A stretch of 64,000 nt of DNA, taken from the NCBI GenBank assembly GCA_949752745.1, contig OX457027.1:84059936-84123935 (forward strand). Direction: 5' to 3'. Within the stretch, counting starts at the first letter, position 1. Every line of letters starts with the position of its first letter. The position numbers were made by a program, and so were the translations under genes. Below, one piece after another: positions 1 to 12,395 of the stretch. A model generated the notes under the pieces. It made no database searches. It was given only the letters and a program-made list of their open reading frames with translations, and was not told the DNA's origin. Source of the stretch: Protula sp. h YS-2021. Its lineage: Eukaryota > Annelida > Polychaeta > Sabellida > Serpulidae.

Positions 1-3000
1 GAAAGCTTATTTGACCGATTTGGTAACTGAAACTTTACACCAAAACGTGATATTATTGCCCTAACACAAAATTATTGACAGAGGTCCGGCTCAACGTTTC
101 CCGGGGTGGGGGCGGAATATTTAGTGTTGAACTCGACCAAACCCGAAAGTAGGAGAAAATGACATATTTTAATCTCCCAAAAATCACAGAGTTCGATTAG
201 AGAACTGAAATTACACAGGAAGATAGGTCCCATAGAGGGTCCACTTGTGGCACAAAAGTTGACCCGGCCCACGTCACCATGCCCTTGGGTGGAGCATTGG
301 ATAAACCAACGGTTCTATGTTTTCTATATATTTTGATCGATTTTATTTTTGAAAAACTTTATTTGAAAGATTTGGTGACTGAAACTTAACACGAAAACGT
401 GGTAGTATTGCCCCAATATATAAATGTTGACAGAAGTGCGGCTCAACGTTTCCCGGGGTGGAGGCGGCATATTTAGTGTTGAACTCGACCAAACCCGGAA
501 GTAGCACAAAATGACACATTTTATTCTCTCAAAAATCACAGGGTTCGATTAGAGAACTGAAATTACACAGAAAGATAGACCCAATAGAGTGGCCACTTGT
601 GGAGTAAAAATTGACGCGGCCCAGGTCACCATTCTCTTGAGTGGGGCATGGGATAAACCTACGGGTCTATATTTTCTATATATTTTGATCGATTTTATTT
701 TAAAAGAAAGCTTATTTGACCGATTTGGTGACTGAAACTTCACACGAAAACGGCGCAGTATTGCCCCAATACATAAATGTTGACAGAACTGCGGCGCAAC
801 GTTTCCCGGGGTGGGGGCGGCATATTCAGTGTTGAACTCGACCAAACCCGAAAGTAGGAGAAAATGACATATTTTAATCTCCCAAAAATCACAGGGCTCG
901 ATTAGAGAACTGAAATTACACAGGAAGATAGGTCCCATAGAGGGGCCACTTGTGGCACAAAAGTTGACCCGGCCCACGTCACCATTCCCTTGGGTGGAGC
1001 ATTGGATAAACCAACGGGTCTATGTTTTCTATATATTTTGATCGATTTTATTTTTGAAAAACTTTATTTGAAAGATTTGGTGACTGAAACTTTACACGAA
1101 AACGTGGTAGTATTGCCCCAATATATAAATGTTGACAGAAGTGCGGCTCAACGTTCCCCGGGGTGGGGGCGGCATATTTAGTGTTGAACTCGACCAAACC
1201 CGGAAGTAGCACAAAATGACACATTTTATTCTCTCAAAAATCACAGGGTTCGATTAGAGAACTGAAATTACACAGAAAGATAGACCCAATAGAGTGGCCA
1301 CTTGTGGAGTAAAAATTGACGCGGCCCAGGTCACCATTCTCTTGAGTGGGGCATGGGATAAACCTACGGGTCTATATTTTCTATATATTTTGATCGATTT
1401 TATTTTAAAAGAAAGCTTATTTGACCGATTTGGTGACTGAAACTTCACACGAAAACGGCGCAGTATTGCCCCAATACATAAATGTTGACAGAACTGCGGC
1501 GCAACGTTTCCCGGGGTGGGGGCGGCATATTCAGTGTTGAACTCGACCAAACCCGAAAGTAGGAGAAAATGACATATTTTAATCTCCCAAAAATCACAGG
1601 GCTCGATTAGAGAACTGAAATTACACAGGAAGATAGGTCCCATAGAGGGGCCACTTGTGGCACAAAAGTTGACCCGGCCCACGTCACCATTCCCTTGGGT
1701 GGAGCATTGGATAAACCAACGGGTCTATGTTTTCTATATATTTTGATCGATTTTATTTTTGAAAAACTTTATTTGAAAGATTTGGTGACTGAAACTTTAC
1801 ACGAAAACGTGGTAGTATTGCCCCAATATATAAATGTTGACAGAAGTGCGGCTCAACGTTCCCCGGGGTGGGGGCGGCATATTTAGTGTTGAACTCGACC
1901 AAACCCGGAAGTAGCACAAAATGACACATATTATTCTCTCAAAAATCACAGGGTTCGATTAGAGAACTGAAATTACACAGAAAGATAGACCGAATAGAGT
2001 GGCCACTTGTGGAGTAAAAATTGACGCGGCCCAGGTCACCATTCTCTTGAGTGGGGCATGGGATAAACCTACGGGTCTATATTTTCTATATATTTTGATC
2101 GATTTTATTTTAAAAGAAAGCTTATTTGACCGATTTGGTGACTGAAACTTCACACGAAAACGGCGCAGTATTGCCCCAATACATAAATGTTGACAGAACT
2201 GCGGCGCAACGTTTCCCGGGGTGGGAGCGGCATATTCAGTGTTGAACTCGACCAAACCCGAAAGTAGGAGAAAATGACATATTTTAATCTCCCAAAAATC
2301 ACAGGGCTCGATTAGAGAACTGAAATTACACAGGAAGATAGGTCCCATAGAGGGGCCACTTGTGGCACAAAAGTTGACCCGGCCCACGTCACCATTCCCT
2401 TGGGTGGAGCATTGGATAAACCAACGGGTCTATGTTTTCTATATATTTTGATCGATTTTATTTTTGAAAAAGCTTTATTTGACCGATTTGGTGACTGAAA
2501 CCTTACATAAAAACGTGGTAGTATTGCCCCAATACATAAATGTTGACAGAACTGCGGCTCAACGTTCCCCGGGGTGGGGGCGGCATATTTAGTGTTGAAC
2601 TCGACCAAACCCGGAAGTAGGACAAAATGACACATTTTATTCTCTCAAAAATCACAGGGTTCGATTAGAGAACTGAAATTACACAGAAAGATAGGCCCAA
2701 CAGAGAGGCCACTTGTGGTGCAAAAACTGACCCGGCACAGGTCACCATTCCCTTGGGTGGGGCGTGGGATAAACAAACAGGTCTATATTTTTTATATATT
2801 TTGATCGATTTTATTTTAAAAGAAAGCTTATTTGACCGATTTGGTGACTGAAACTTTACAAGAAGACGTGGTTGTATTGTCCTAACACAAAATTGTTGAC
2901 AGAAGTGCGTCTCAACGTTTCCCGGGATGGGGGTGGCATATTTAGTGTTGAACTCGACCAAACCCGAAAGTAGGAGAAAATGACATATTTTAATCTCCAA

Positions 3001-4290
3001 AAAGTCACAGGTTCGATTAGAGAACTGAAATTATAAAAGAAAGAAAGGTCCCATAGAGGGGCCATTTGTGGCACAAAAGTTGACCCGGCCCACGTCACCA
3101 TTCCCTTGGGTGGAGCGTTGGATAAACCAACGGGTCTATGTTTTCTATATATTTTGATCGATTTTATTTTTGAAAAAGCTTTATTTGACCGATTTGGTGA
3201 CTGAAACTTTACACGAAAACGTGGTAGTATTGCCCCAATACATAAATGTTGACAGTACTGCGGCTCAACGTTCCCCGGGGTGGGGGCGGCATATTTAGTG
3301 TTGAACTCGACCAAACCCGGAAGTAGCACAAAATGACACATTTTATTCTCTCAAAAATCACAGGGTTCGATTAGAGAACTGAAATTACACACAAAGATAG
3401 GCCTCATAGAGAGGCCACTTGTGGTACAAAAGTTGACCCGGCACACGTCACCATTCCCTTGGGTGGGGCGTGGGATAAACCAACGGGTCTATATTTTCTA
3501 TATATTTTGATCGATTTTATTTTAAAAGAAAGCTTATTTGACCGATTTGGTGACTGAAACTTTACACGAAAACGTGGTAGTATTGCACTAACACAAAATT
3601 GTTGACAGAGGTGCTCCTCAACGTTCCACGGGGTGGGGGCGGCATATTTAGTGTTGAACTCGACCAAACCCGGAAGTAGGACAAAATGACACATTTTATT
3701 CTCTCAAAAATCACAGGGTTCGATTAGAGAACTCAAATCACACAGAAAGATAGGCCCAATAGAGAGGCCACCTTTTGCGTAAAAATTGACCCGGCCCAGG
3801 TCACCATTCCCTTGGGTGGGGCGTGGGATAAACCAACGGGTTTATATTTTCTATATGTTTTGATCGATTTTATTTTAAAAGAAAGCTTATTTGACCGATA
3901 TGGTGACTGAAACTTCACACGAAAACGTGGTAGTATTGCCCAAACACAAATTTGTTGACAGAAGTGCGGCGCAACGTTTCCCGGGGTGGGGGTGGCATAT
4001 TTAGTGTTGAACTCGACCAAACCCGAAAGTAGGAGAAAATGACATATTTTAATCTCCCAAAAATCACAGGGCTGGATTAGAGAACTGAAATTACACAGGA
4101 AGATAGGTCCCATAGAGGGGCCACTTGTGGCACAAAAGTTGACCCGGCCCACGTCACCATTTCCTTGGGTGGGGCGTTGGATAAACCAACGGGTCTATGT
4201 TTTCTATATATTTTGATCGATTTTATTTTAAAAGAAAGCTTATTTGACCGATTTGGTGACTGAAACTTTACACGAAAACGTGGTAGTATA
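1..4290. repeat. Tandem satellite, ~353-bp monomer with 705-bp dimer
   Basis: About twelve head-to-tail copies of a ~353-bp monomer recur, each with the landmarks AAAGCTTATTTGACCGATTTGG, TTTTGATCGATTTTATTTT and CGGGGTGGGGGCGGCATATT in order. Two monomer variants alternate, and the 705-bp dimer at 549-1253 is repeated almost base for base at 1254-1958 and 1959-2390. The flanking monomers are more diverged. Open frames of up to about 160 codons run through the monomers on both strands, but they recur only because the DNA repeats, and no domain is visible. The array continues off the left edge of the window. Confidence 0.93.
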
Positions 4291-4632
4291 AGCCAATTCG
4301 TACTTTTGACTTTTGCCGAAAAGTTTTTGCGTTTCGGCTGAATTCAGGTGGGATAAGGATATAAAGAAATGATAGGGAAAAAACGGCAAAAATCAACAAA
4401 ATTCAATTTTGCCAGAAACATAGTCACATGTTGGTTATTAAAGGGACTGAATAATATGTAAAATAGTTTTTAAAAGCTCATATGATAGCTTTATAAATTC
4501 GAAAGTGTGAATGTTGAAAGAAAATTAGAATTTTGAAGTTTTCCCCTTGTCATTTCTTTATAATTTACCCCCCAACATTTTCAGTCGAAACAACACCTCC
4601 ACCGGAAAAATCCGAAAGTGCGAATTGGCTTA
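4289..4632. mobile_element. MITE-like insertion inside a satellite monomer
   Basis: A ~340-bp block interrupts the satellite monomer between GTGGTAGTA and TTGCCCCAACAC, which are contiguous in intact monomers. Its two ends are inverted copies of each other, starting AGCCAATTCG and continuing imperfectly for about 100 bp to the shared word TATAAAGAAATGA. This is the structure of a small non-autonomous terminal-inverted-repeat element. The target duplication is short (TA or similar) and ambiguous because the ends themselves read TA. Confidence 0.6.
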
Positions 4633-4950
4633 TTGCCCCAACACAAAAGTGTTGACAGAAGTGCGGCTCAACGTTCCCCGGGGTGGGGGCGGCACATTTA
4701 GTGTTGAACTCGACCAAACCAGGAAGTAGGACAAAATGACACATTTTTGCAGTTATCCACCAAAAAAAAAGCTTCTGACAGAGAGATATACGAGGATATA
4801 CGAGATATACGAGGCTATGCAAGTCAGAGCTCACTCGGAGCTTAAGAAAAAAGTGTATTTTTATATATCTAAAAAATCACAGGGTTCGATTTGAGAACTA
4901 AAATTACACACCATGCTAGAGCCCGTAACTGGGCCACTTGTGGCACAAAA
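4633..4950. repeat. Broken terminal satellite monomer
   Basis: Satellite sequence resumes at TTGCCCCAACACAAAAG and continues to about 4745. It is interrupted by ~115 bp of unrelated sequence containing short GAGATATACGAG repeats, then continues from about 4868 to 4950. This is the degenerate right edge of the array. No gene is visible. Confidence 0.7.
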
Positions 4951-5721
4951 ATTGATAATTTTTGCCGAAACTCCGTGGTTATATGAAACAAACATATAAA
5001 GCTTACTATAAGACTTAAGGAGACACAGGCAACAGGTGCTTTGTTCGACCCAATTACTACCCAATGAAATAACGTAAAGCATTATGGAAAGCTTTGCAGC
5101 GCTTCATTTAAAGAAAAGCAGCAAACTTTTAAATTGCTTTTTTTTTCTATGCTCATGCAAAACACAACTTGAACCCTGAAATATAAGGTTTCAAAAAACC
5201 AAAATGTGCTACATATATAAACCAACCCAAAACCGAGTCAAAAATGTATGGAAAAATTAATGTATCTTTTTTTTTAAAAGAAAAGACAAGTTCACGGTGC
5301 GAAATTATACTTTTCATAAATTTCGTGCTAAACCATGTGTAAAGATCTTGAACATTTAAGGAATAAAATACCGGTTGCTATAAAATTTTTTAATACATAA
5401 TATATAGCGGATTTTAAATAAAAACGGCAGTTTTCTCTGGTCTCCTTAAAGCTGATTTTTCGGCAATTGTATTTATACACTGTATAAAGTTGAGGATCAA
5501 ATTAAAAGCTTGTTATCAATTGGCAACACACAAATTTAATTTTAAAACAAAATTTAATATATTCACGATACTATAGAATCATTCGTTTTTTGTTTGCTGT
5601 TTAGTTTCATAACATTTAAAGACGCTAAGAATTAGGTAGACCTACTTTTGGTCTCCCTAAATTTTTGGTCTCCCTAATACTGGTTTTTTAGCAAAAATGG
5701 TCCCCGTATTACTGGAGGTAC

Positions 5722-5791
<70 letters not shown>

Positions 5792-8056
5792 GGATGTGGT
5801 ACCTGCATATGATTTTTTTTTTGGACAACTCATGTCAAGCTTTAATTTCCATGGGAACAGTGCAGATAATTGAAAATCTTGACCAATTATTCTCAGATCT
5901 TAAATATCGAACAAATCTTAGCATTATTAATTTTCAAAAATCTACTTTATGTTACTAGATTATTTTAACTCCAACAAACTTAATTAAGAATTATTGAGGA
6001 TCCTGGAAAGAAACGCGTGTAATTCTACATTTTGTAACGCAAAATTTAAAAAACAGAAATAAAAATCATCTCCAATTGTCTGTGATAATATGTTAGTCCT
6101 AAGTTTCGTCACTCTTTAATGAACACTTCAAATTGTTGTAATAAAATAGACTAGTTTATGATTTGAAGTCTTTAACCATTCATATCCCACTTTTCTCCTG
6201 TTCGAGTTCGGTATCTTCCAAAATGGCGACTTGTCAAAAATTGCCATTTTTTTAGATAACTGTAATGTAAGACTTAGGTGGTTTCCACGCGAGTTTTCCG
6301 AAACTATTTACCCTAGGCATGTGCAGCCTTGCACAGTGAAAATATATACATTGAAGTTGTACAATGTCGTGTTATTTTTCAAATCGGCCAAAAACTGCCA
6401 AAATAGCGACTTGTCAAAACTTGTGATTTTTTGTTTTGTTTTGTATTATTTTTATTCATTATGTTATTTTTATTTAAATATCAATATTAGTTATTTAAAG
6501 ATGTGACGGGGCCCTGGGGTCGAATATCAACCCCGGGGTTTAAAATTTTTGACGGGCCCCGGGCCCCTGGGGAACCCGACCAATCACTACGTCTTACTAT
6601 TACTACTACACTGGCCCTAGGACTCCCAAATCGCTTTGTTTTCCCTTTCATGATTAAAACGCAAAGAAAAAAAAAGAATAGAAAAAAGAAACACTGATTG
6701 TTTTCATGAACAAATACAGTACGTAAATCCTGCAGCAGCATTTGCACAAGCCTTTCGCATGTCCGACAGCCACACTGTCCATTGCATAAATGATGTGTGC
6801 TTTGACTGCATAGGCCAAATACGCTCAACATAGTGAAATTCGGGAGTTGGTTTTATTACAACGGCGCCCGGTCATTTTAAGTACGTTGTACCGACTTCTT
6901 TTTTTTTTTTTTTTTTTGGAAAGGTTTCGAACTTGCAAAATCTTAGAATCTTAAGATCTTAGAAAGGTTTCGGAAGCTTAAAAAAAAAAAAACAACAACA
7001 ACAACACTGGTTAGTCTGCAAAGAAAAGCAACTGTATCTCGAAATTTGCTTCGACGAAATATATGGCTCGGAGAAATTTGGTGCGGCGAATCTTGCCCGA
7101 AAATATATGAAGAAAACGACTGTTATTCTGAACACGAAGTCCTCGTCAGTGCAGAAAATACATGTTTCATCCATGGCTTAGGGGCACTGTCTCCACTATA
7201 AAATGTCACATTTCTTCAAAATTTTACAATCATAAGCACTGTAAAGTGCCATGTTTAAAGATTTAATTCATCCTCTGCTCAAAACTTAAATAATTGCTTA
7301 CGACATAGGCAGGACTGCAGACAATGGTGAAATGGTCAGGCAACTGAGGGTCAGAAGGTACTGGTATTCTGGAGATACCCAGACGGGTTGGCAATGGACC
7401 GCTTGGAAAATCTACACTTGAAAAATGTTCCGTATTCACTCTGGAGTATGGCCAATTATTAAATAATGAAGACCTGAGGTCTTTACATTGTGGTCGATAC
7501 TCAAAAGTCTTCAACATCATGTAAAATATGATGAAAAAAGTTCCTCAAATGTCATTTCTTGCCCATTTTCGGCCCTTATGCCCTCGGGACAGTATCGAGG
7601 ATTCAGCATGGTCTCATCTCCTTTTAAATTAGGATTTTAAAGAACTTGCCGGGCATGAGAAATAAAGTTGACTGAACGACATTTCGGCAATGTATCTGCG
7701 GTAATGTAACACAGGAGCAGACAACATTTCCTGTCTAGTCGCTTTCAAGTTTGATAAAAATTAGTCTTCAGGACTTTTTATCTGGCAAAACATGGATTTA
7801 TTAGGTTATTCTTATCTAGTCATTTTCACATTTGACAGGAATGTTTTTTTTCCTACGTTGGTTATGTAGGTCAATTTTCGATGAAATATCTTCGCGCATT
7901 GTGCTGGGTCTGATGTCCATGGGCATCCTTTCTTTCAATATCTATCAAATCGAACTGAAAAGCCATCGATAAATCAATGGGATCATTTGCAGGAAACAGT
8001 TACGTACGTTTTTTAGTGCGGTCTCTTTGATTGTTATTTTGTACTCTTAATTCCAG
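4951..8056. other. Non-coding stretch with (TA)n microsatellite
   Basis: No supportable gene is seen. A perfect (TA)n run occupies about 5727-5787. Longer open frames here overlap low-complexity poly-A/T or GC palindromes near 6510-6580 and show no domain. The first (signal peptide) exon of receptor gene 1 should lie somewhere in this stretch but could not be picked out. Confidence 0.6.
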
Positions 8057-8066
8057 AGCTGTCAAC

Positions 8067-8973
8067 ATGAATAGTCAAGACGTTACATTTTGCCGCAGTA
8101 ACGAGGAATGTGATTGGAACAGCTACTGTGACGATATGGTGCAATTCTGTCAGCCGTGCAGCAACCTCTGCAAACAGCCATCGGGACTTTGCAAAACCAA
8201 CTGCCCAGGTACAACTCAAAAAAAAAAAAAAACCTCGTAACATACATAAGCCGGTATATATATCCAAAAGAGTTTTAATTTTAAGAAGTACTCTTGAATT
8301 CGAGATTCTTTTATACTAGTGGCGAATGATAAAGGTACCACCGAAATCTTAGATGCGGTTTTATTGAGACAGCCATTTTGTTCTAAAACGAACCACATAA
8401 CAAAGGTTGTTTTTTTCCTGTTATTTCGCCTGTAGACTACGTACCACCGACAGCAGCGGACCTGACCACGCCCGCCATGACTACAGGGATGGTACCCACG
8501 GCAACAGACACAATCGGCGGGACGCAGAATGGCCTTGTCGTTGTCCTATCAATCTTTTGTGTGACCTTCATTGTGTTAGTTGTTGCGATCTTTGTAGTCA
8601 CAGTCTACAAGATCCGCAAAAACAAGAAAACGGACAAGAAACAAATCCAGGGTAAGTCGTCGACATGCGCATGCGCAGGCATTGTCATTATCACTGCTTT
8701 CCCCCTCTTCAATGTTCTTTTATTTGGCATTAGAGCACTATGAATTGTCAATCGGGCTGCGTGTATTTAAATGATGGCGATGACGTCATACATAAACAAC
8801 ATGGTTAGTTTCGACATTACAAAACTATGAGCTGTTCGACACAGCTACCATAGGGCAATAAAAATATGACTCACGTTTCAGATATAGAGGCCAAACTTAC
8901 CGTGCCGGAGATGGCGGCGCCAGATCAAAGCGGCAATGACGTCACGTCCTCTTTAGTGACGTCGAAGTGCTGA
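8067..8973 (+). CDS. TNFR-like single-pass receptor, gene 1 (3 visible exons)
   Basis: The visible exons are 8057-8208, 8436-8651 and 8882-8973, with donors GTACAA and GTAAGT and acceptors TTCCAG, TGTAG and TTTCAG. The two visible introns are phase 1. Exon A encodes an 8-cysteine domain (spacing C-x5-C-x5-C-x6-C-x2-C-x3-C-x6-C-x3-C). Its last five cysteines match BCMA/TACI-type TNF-receptor domains. Exon B gives a Thr/Pro-rich stalk, a ~25-residue hydrophobic helix (GLVVVLSIFCVTFIVLVVAI...) and a basic stop-transfer. Exon C gives a ~30-residue tail ending TSKC and a TGA. From the ATG at 8067 the product is 149 aa but lacks a signal peptide. Exon A has an acceptor at 8056, so a leader exon probably lies upstream. 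There is no death domain, and ligand and function are unknown. Confidence 0.62.
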
Positions 8974-10949
8974 CGAGGTAGTGTTATCGTGTTATCAATA
9001 TCTTTTAATTGTATGTTTTCCATAATTATGAACATAATAGTCATGTTTCGGATCCAATATTTTAAGAATCTGTATCTCATTTTTTTTCAGACAAATTTCA
9101 GAGACAAAAAAAAAATACCACAATTTTTCGCTGAGATAAATAACAACATTTGGAACTGCACAAACGAACCGTACTATAACTGCAGCCTTTAGATATATAA
9201 GGAATTTTCCATGTTGTCTGTCTTTTTATTTGTTTGTTTTTTTTTTTCAGAAAGAACTCACTAAATCATAATATATCTGACAATGTGCAGAGGAGAAACA
9301 TGGAAAAATAACGTAAGGGAGAGAGCATAATACACAAACTGTGATCAAAGGTCCGTTTTTCGCTTCTCTGATCAAACCATTTTGTTAAACGATAGTTGTT
9401 CTTTTAAAAACTGCCGCGTTCAAATTCAGAAGACAGTACACTTCTGTTTGATCAAACATTTGCTCATGATTCAATGCTGCGTAGTGTGGTCGAAAAAGTT
9501 CATAGGAAATTATTAGTGTTCTTTGTGCAGAGCTATAATGTTTCCCGATCCGCATCCAACTGAGGGAAAAATCTGGTTTATATTCAATAAACGCTGCAGT
9601 TGTTCAGCTGAAGTGGATCCCGAAAAATTATAGCCATCTTCATGGTGCAGACAGTTGCATTATTTGTACATGCTTGGGCCGGAACTATTACCGTGCTTGT
9701 ACATTCTTAGGCCGGAACTGTTGCATGACTTGTACATGCTTAGACGGGAACAAACCCTTTTTGTGTACACTGATGAAAATAAGCCCCCCCCACCCCCCCA
9801 CCCCCACCCTTTTCAACGAAATTGCCATTCCGCGTGCACCGCCTCTGGCCTCAAAATTATATCCTTTCTCCCTATTTTTTTTCTTTGGACAAACACGGTA
9901 ACGCACGAGACCGAGTCGCCCAAAGTCACGTGTTTTATGGTGTCTTACAAAGCTTTAATTTGTACAGTGTGTTCTTATTCATTTCCCTGCTTCAAAAAGG
10001 GCTTATATGGTGTCGAATGCATATTGAATGTACATACAAAGTAGCAAGTGTGAACGCGCACATTGTAGCCGTGACCGATGAGGTTGTAAGAAAAACTGGG
10101 TCAGGAAAAACACCCGAGGGGGGGGGGGGGGGGGGTCATTTGGTATCTCGTGTGTCACCTAGTGTGTAAAAGCAAAAAAACGGAGAAAGGAAGGTAATTT
10201 TAATTGCAGACGCGGTCGGTGAGGAGTGCCAATTTCGTTAAAAGAGAGGAGTATTTTTCATTCAATACTCCTAGTCCTGCGTTTCTTGCACAAGGGGGAT
10301 TATTTCGAAATTTCAAACTGCGTTTGGTTGAAAAGGGGAGGGGGTATTATTTTAAAATTAGCACTCCGCAAGTAAGGTTTTAAAACGTCATGGACACGAT
10401 GGTGACCGATTGGTGCGTGAGTGGCGCGCCGGGGTCGGGGGATAGCCTCGGAAAAAAACTATCCAGAGATTAAAACAAAATGGCGCCAGAAAAGGAAAAG
10501 TTCCCTGCTGAGCCAACTTTCTTAAAATATCCGATGACGATGAGGTCAATTTTTCCTGGCCCTTGTGATTTGTTTCGAATTGTCTTGAATGAGTACCCAA
10601 TGTTACACCATTTCATTTCTATATTGTCGTTAACATTGTCTTGAATGAGTACACAATGCTTCAGCATTTTATATTGCCGTTAACATGGCCCTGTTCTTGT
10701 ATGAGAAGGAACCTGCGTTATACGGGGATAGAGATGTGAGATACAGGGTAGAAAAGAGGGCATACTGTGGATATGGGGCATATAAGAGATACAGTAAGGA
10801 GAGGCGCATCTCAGGGGCAGGGGTAAAATTCATCATAATTTGCATTTGTAAAATAACTTGGGAGAAATTTTTGTAAGGTAGGATTTTGTTTCAGTGTAAA
10901 AGTGTATCCTAGTCACTTCATTTTATTTTTTATTTATTATCCGCCGGGA
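8974..10949. other. Non-coding stretch with small repeats
   Basis: No gene is supported. A short imperfect tandem repeat of a ~34-bp word (TGTACATGCTTAGGCCGGAAC and variants) occupies about 9640-9745, and long C and G runs occur at 9782-9810 and 10118-10135. Open frames across these are low complexity. Confidence 0.6.
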
Positions 10950-12395
10950 ACCGGACGGATATAGTTTTCATTCTGTCCGTCTGTCTGTCCGTCCGTCTGT
11001 CCGTCCGTCCGTCTGTGCAATTTCAGTCTCACGCGCCTACAGCCCGCATTAGGGGGTGGATTGATTTCAGATTTTACCCAGGGGTGCTCCTAAGCATCCC
11101 GCAGTGCAGTGACCAGGATTCGACGGGATCGGAGCAAAATTGCCAAAATGGCAAAACTTTAAAAAATTGCAGAAACTGAATAAGGACTTTGCATAACACA
11201 CATCAGTCTCACGCGCCTACAGCCCGCATTAGTGGGTGGATTGATTTAAGATTTTTTTACCCATGGCTGCTCCTAAGCATCCCGCAGTGCAGCGACCAGG
11301 ATTCGACCGGATCCGAGCAAAATTGTCAAAATGACAAAACTTAAAAATATGGAAGAAATGAATTAGGAATGAGCATAACACATATCGGTCTCACGCGCCT
11401 ACAGGCCGCATTAGTGAGTGGATTGATTTAAGATTTTACCCATGGCTGCTCCTAAGCATCCCGCCGTGCAGTGACCAGGATTCGACCGGATCCGAGCAAA
11501 ATTGCCAAAATGGCAAAACTTTAAAAAATTGCAGAAACTGAATAAGGACTTTGCATAACACACATCAGTCTCACGCGCCTACAGCCCGCATTAGTGGGTG
11601 GATTGATTTAAGATTTTACCCAGGGCTGCTCCTAAGCATCCCGCAGTGCAGTGACCAGGATTCGACCGGATCCGACTAAAATTGTCAAAATGACAAAACT
11701 TTAAAAAATGGAAGAAATGAATTAGGAATGAGCATAACACATATCGGTCTCGAGCGCCTACAGGCCGCATTAGTGGGTGGATTGATTTAAGATTTTACCC
11801 ATGGCTGCTCCTAAGCATCCCGCCGTGCAGTGACCAGGATTCGACCGGATCCGAGCAAAATTGCCAAAATGGCAAAACTTTAAAAAATTGCAGAAACTGA
11901 ATAAGGACTTTGCATAACACACATCAGTCTCACGCGCCTACAGCCCGCATTAGTGGGTGGATTGATTTAAGATTTTACCCAGGGCTGCTCCTAAGCATCC
12001 CGCAGTGCAGTGACCAGGATTCGACCGGATCCGACTAAAATTGTCAAAATGACAAAACTTTAAAAAATGGAAGAAATGAATTAGGAATGAGCATAACACA
12101 TATCGGTCTCGAGCGCCTACAGGCCGCATTAGTGGGTGGATTGATTTAAGATTTTACCCATGGCTGCTCCTAAGCATCCCCGCAGTGCAGTGACCAGGAT
12201 TCGACCGGATCCGAGCAAAATTGTCAAAATGAAAAAACTTTAAAATTTGAAGAAACTGAATTAGGAATGAGCTTTACACATATCGGTCTCACGCGCCTAC
12301 AGCCCGCATTAGAGGTTGGATTGATTTAAGATTTTACCAAGGGCTGCTCCTAAGCAGAACCGGACGGATATAGTTTTCATTCTGTCCGTCTGTCT
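10950..12395. repeat. ~180-bp tandem array flanked by direct repeats
   Basis: Eight units of ~180 bp, each beginning near TCTCACGCGCCTACAGCC, start at about 11027, 11207, 11389, 11569, 11748, 11928, 12107 and 12287. Alternate units are more alike (GCATAACACACATCAG versus GCATAACACATATCGG types), giving a ~359-bp dimer. The array is bracketed by direct copies of GAACCGGACGGATATAGTTT with the following CCGTCTGTC tract, at about 10958 and 12357. No coding sequence is seen. Confidence 0.9.

Noticed and set aside
549..2635. Repeated ~142-codon open frames in the satellite (minus strand)
   Set aside because: They are identical only because the DNA is a tandem satellite; there is no domain, start context or codon-level conservation.
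6500..6600. GC palindrome near 6.5 kb as a structured RNA
   Set aside because: GGGGCCC-type palindromic words occur but no consistent stem set or known motif could be built by eye.
10950..12395. CRISPR-like regular array
   Set aside because: Units are ~180 bp with no short-repeat/unique-spacer alternation, and the genome is eukaryotic.
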